This document shows, piece after piece, positions 62,391-64,000 of a stretch of 64,000 bases of DNA. Made by a program: the position numbers and the translations under genes. This stretch comes from BAIKAL-G1 sp943370385 (lineage in GTDB: Bacteria; Cyanobacteriota; Cyanobacteriia; PCC-6307; Cyanobiaceae): the NCBI GenBank assembly GCA_943370385.1, contig CALRQT020000005.1, positions 62,001-126,000 on the forward strand, written 5' to 3'. Every line of letters starts with the position of its first letter. Position 1 is the first letter of the stretch. The notes below the pieces were generated by a model. It was given only the letters and a program-made list of their open reading frames with translations, did no database searches and was not told the origin of the DNA.

Positions 62391-63299
62391 ATGACCTTCG
62401 TTGTTCCTGATCTCGAGATCTATGAACCACCCAAGCCGCCCAAGGGGGGAGCCAATACAAACCTGGGCAAGAAACTAATAGCGGCAATGATTCCGCTGAT
62501 CGCCTGTCTCTACGTTGGCCTGGTGATCCTGGCTCCGGCCCTCAGCGTTGTCGTGCAGGCCTTTGCAAAGGGCATTCAACCCTTTCTCGATAATTTAAGT
62601 TCGCCAGAACTGCTATCGGCCGTCAAGATGACCTTGATTACGGCAGCCATAGCCGTGCCAGCCAACACGATCTTTGGCCTGGCGGCCGCCACCGCGATAG
62701 CGCGCAAGAAGTTTCGAGGCAAGGCGTTGCTACTCAGCATCATCGACTTGCCCTTTTCGATTTCACCAGTGGTGGTTGGATTGATGCTGGTTTTGCTCTA
62801 CAGCCCCAGCCATGGTGTCTTTGGAAGCGTGATCAACAGCTTGGGGTGGAAAATTATCTTCTCCTGGCCCGGCATTGTCATGGCAACGATCATCGTGACA
62901 TTCCCTTTTATGGCCCGCGAAGTCATCCCCTTGCTGGAGGAGGAGGGCTGGGAGCAGGAGGAGGCCGCCAAAACCCTCGGTGCCAATGATTGGCAGGTGT
63001 TTTGGAAAGTTACCCTGCCTTCGGTACGCTGGGCAGCCCTCTATGGACTGATCCTCACGACGGCCCGGGCCCTGGGCGAATTTGGAGCCGTTTCGGTGGT
63101 GAGCGGCAACATCCGCGGTGAAACGCAAACCTTGCCCTTGTTTGTGGAGGATGCCTACAAGCAATACCAAACAGAACTCGCCTTTGGAGCCGCTGCGGTC
63201 TTAGGCGGGGTCGCCTTGGTGTCGTTGCTGTTGAAGCTGGTGGTTGAACTGCTGTTGGAACAGGACAAGAAAGCCCGCGAAATCAAGCCCGACGCCTGA
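62391..63299 (+). CDS. cysW: Sulfate ABC transporter permease CysW
   Basis: A 302-residue permease with an N-terminal cytoplasmic stretch, about six membrane segments and the coupling loop EQEEAAKTLGANDWQVFWKVTLPSVRWAALYG. IIDLPFSISPVVVGLMLVLLYSPSHGVFG and GEFGAVSVVSGNIRGETQTLPLFVEDAYKQYQTE match CysW. It forms the channel with CysT. Start is ATG 62391. The 217-base spacer that follows contains one HIP1 copy at 63415-63422 and no obvious terminator. Confidence 0.94.
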   Translation: MTFVVPDLEIYEPPKPPKGGANTNLGKKLIAAMIPLIACLYVGLVILAPALSVVVQAFAKGIQPFLDNLSSPELLSAVKMTLITAAIAVPANTIFGLAAATAIARKKFRGKALLLSIIDLPFSISPVVVGLMLVLLYSPSHGVFGSVINSLGWKIIFSWPGIVMATIIVTFPFMAREVIPLLEEEGWEQEEAAKTLGANDWQVFWKVTLPSVRWAALYGLILTTARALGEFGAVSVVSGNIRGETQTLPLFVEDAYKQYQTELAFGAAAVLGGVALVSLLLKLVVELLLEQDKKAREIKPDA

Positions 63300-63516
63300 T
63301 CCCCCATTCCTTGCGAACCCAGGCCTGGAAGTCCTCTAGATCCAAGATTGCAGCTTGGAAGGAGCAGGGAAACGCCCTTGCCCGTGGCATCGAACCCAAA
63401 CCAAGCGATCGCCCATGTCAAAAGGTTGCGTAGCACTAACAGGTCGGACAATGGAGTTGTCTCGAACACGTCGCGGGCAACCGTCAAAATAGGTTGCGCC
63501 TTGACAGGATTGGGCC

Positions 63517-64000
63517 ATGGTTACCTTTCTGCGGCGTCTCCCCCCCCTGGGCCAACTCCTCCTGGCCGGGCTGCTGGTGCGAAGTCTGCTCGCCCTAGTC
63601 CTGCCACCGGGCTACGACGAGGCCTATTACCTCTTCTATGGGCGCCATCCCAACCTGAGCTACCTGGACCATCCGGTGGGCGTTGGGGTTTGGTCCCTGG
63701 TCGGTAACGCCCTGGGCGGCTCGATTTTTGCCCTGCGGGTGCCCTCGCTGCTCTCCTACACGGCCGCCCTGGCCCTGCTGGCTTCGGCGACAGGCCGTTG
63801 GTTTGGAGCCAAGGCGGGCCTCTGGTCTGTGGCCGTGGGCAGTCTCTCGCCCCTGCTGTTTGCCTGTGGTGGCCTGTTATTGCTGCCCGATAGTCCCCTG
63901 CTGTTGGTGTTGGCGGCCCTGATGTGGTGGCTGTCGCGCCATCCCTTGGCCGTACCGACCAACGCCCGGGAAGCCGCCGGCCTGGGCCTGGTGCTGGGCT
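63517..64000 (+). CDS. Membrane glycosyltransferase, GT39/ArnT-like (cut by window edge)
   Basis: From ATG 63517 the first 161 codons are in the window. They code hydrophobic segments and, in the first periplasmic loop, LPPGYDEAYYLFYGRHPNLSYLDHPVGVGVW, the DE-containing catalytic loop typical of PMT/ArnT-type integral glycosyltransferases. Such enzymes move a sugar from a polyprenyl-phosphate donor to lipid, glycan or protein. The acceptor cannot be predicted, and the C-terminal part lies beyond the window. A TTGACA hexamer at 63501-63506 is too close to the start to serve as its -35 box. Confidence 0.85.
   Translation, partial: MVTFLRRLPPLGQLLLAGLLVRSLLALVLPPGYDEAYYLFYGRHPNLSYLDHPVGVGVWSLVGNALGGSIFALRVPSLLSYTAALALLASATGRWFGAKAGLWSVAVGSLSPLLFACGGLLLLPDSPLLLVLAALMWWLSRHPLAVPTNAREAAGLGLVLG

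Overview
The window reads as chromosome of a high-GC unicellular cyanobacterium of the Synechococcus/Cyanobium type. The pointers are families largely confined to cyanobacteria and plastids (Ycf35/DUF1257, DUF3110, DUF1995, DUF4330, a cyanobacterial Hfq divergent from dapF), HemJ as protoporphyrinogen oxidase, a CobN chelatase subunit, a long-tailed DnaK, an SbpA-type sulfate uptake cluster, and several copies of the HIP1 palindrome GCGATCGC. Genes are tightly packed on both strands with many 1-4 nt start/stop overlaps. I see no IS element, CRISPR array, prophage, rRNA or plasmid-type gene. One tRNA (Ser, anticodon GGA) is present.

Layout. 0-1.7 kb: 5' part of gpsA, a DUF2237 gene and two small unknown genes. 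1.7-10.4 kb: ilvE-metH (minus) diverge from cobN (plus), so B12-dependent methionine synthesis sits beside a corrin-ring metal chelatase subunit. 10.5-15.6 kb: minus-strand run with an unknown protein, a PHP phosphoesterase, hemJ, a secreted protein, uvrC and a flavin reductase. 15.7-22.6 kb: coaD and a coiled-coil protein, then dacB, DUF4330, DUF1995, a cysteine desulfurase and an extended dapF. 22.6-34 kb: hfq, leuS, pgi, an M61 protease, ycf35, purN, argC, ribBA and a cyclophilin. 34-40 kb: mtnP, then the minus-strand chaperone group dnaK-dnaJ-DUF3110-murQ behind tRNA-Ser. 40.1-43.8 kb: a 2Fe-2S ferredoxin, an inositol-phosphatase-family enzyme, hisZ, an 8Fe-type ferredoxin and two small proteins. 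43.8-49.2 kb: a membrane protein, a Coq4-like protein, a ParB-like protein, a fused PyrF-PyrE, pyrC and DUF167. 49.3-53.4 kb: a complete polar amino-acid ABC transporter operon.

53.5-60.2 kb is looser and visibly less GC-rich, with long spacers, a fatty-acid desaturase with an ambiguous N-terminus, a DUF1400-type secreted protein and a class II glutamine amidotransferase. From 57.4 to 63.3 kb lies a sulfate acquisition locus: sbpA, an Rrf2-family regulator, a Crp-family regulator, a 70-residue unknown protein with a strong terminator, cysA, cysT and cysW. The window ends inside a membrane glycosyltransferase gene.

Most of the window is ordinary core genome. The stretches most worth a second look are the sulfate locus with its two regulators, inverted repeats and small protein; the Cys-containing C-terminal domain appended to DapF; the Coq4-like/ParB-like pair behind a Fur-box-like sequence; and the desaturase whose open frame runs upstream of any standard start codon.
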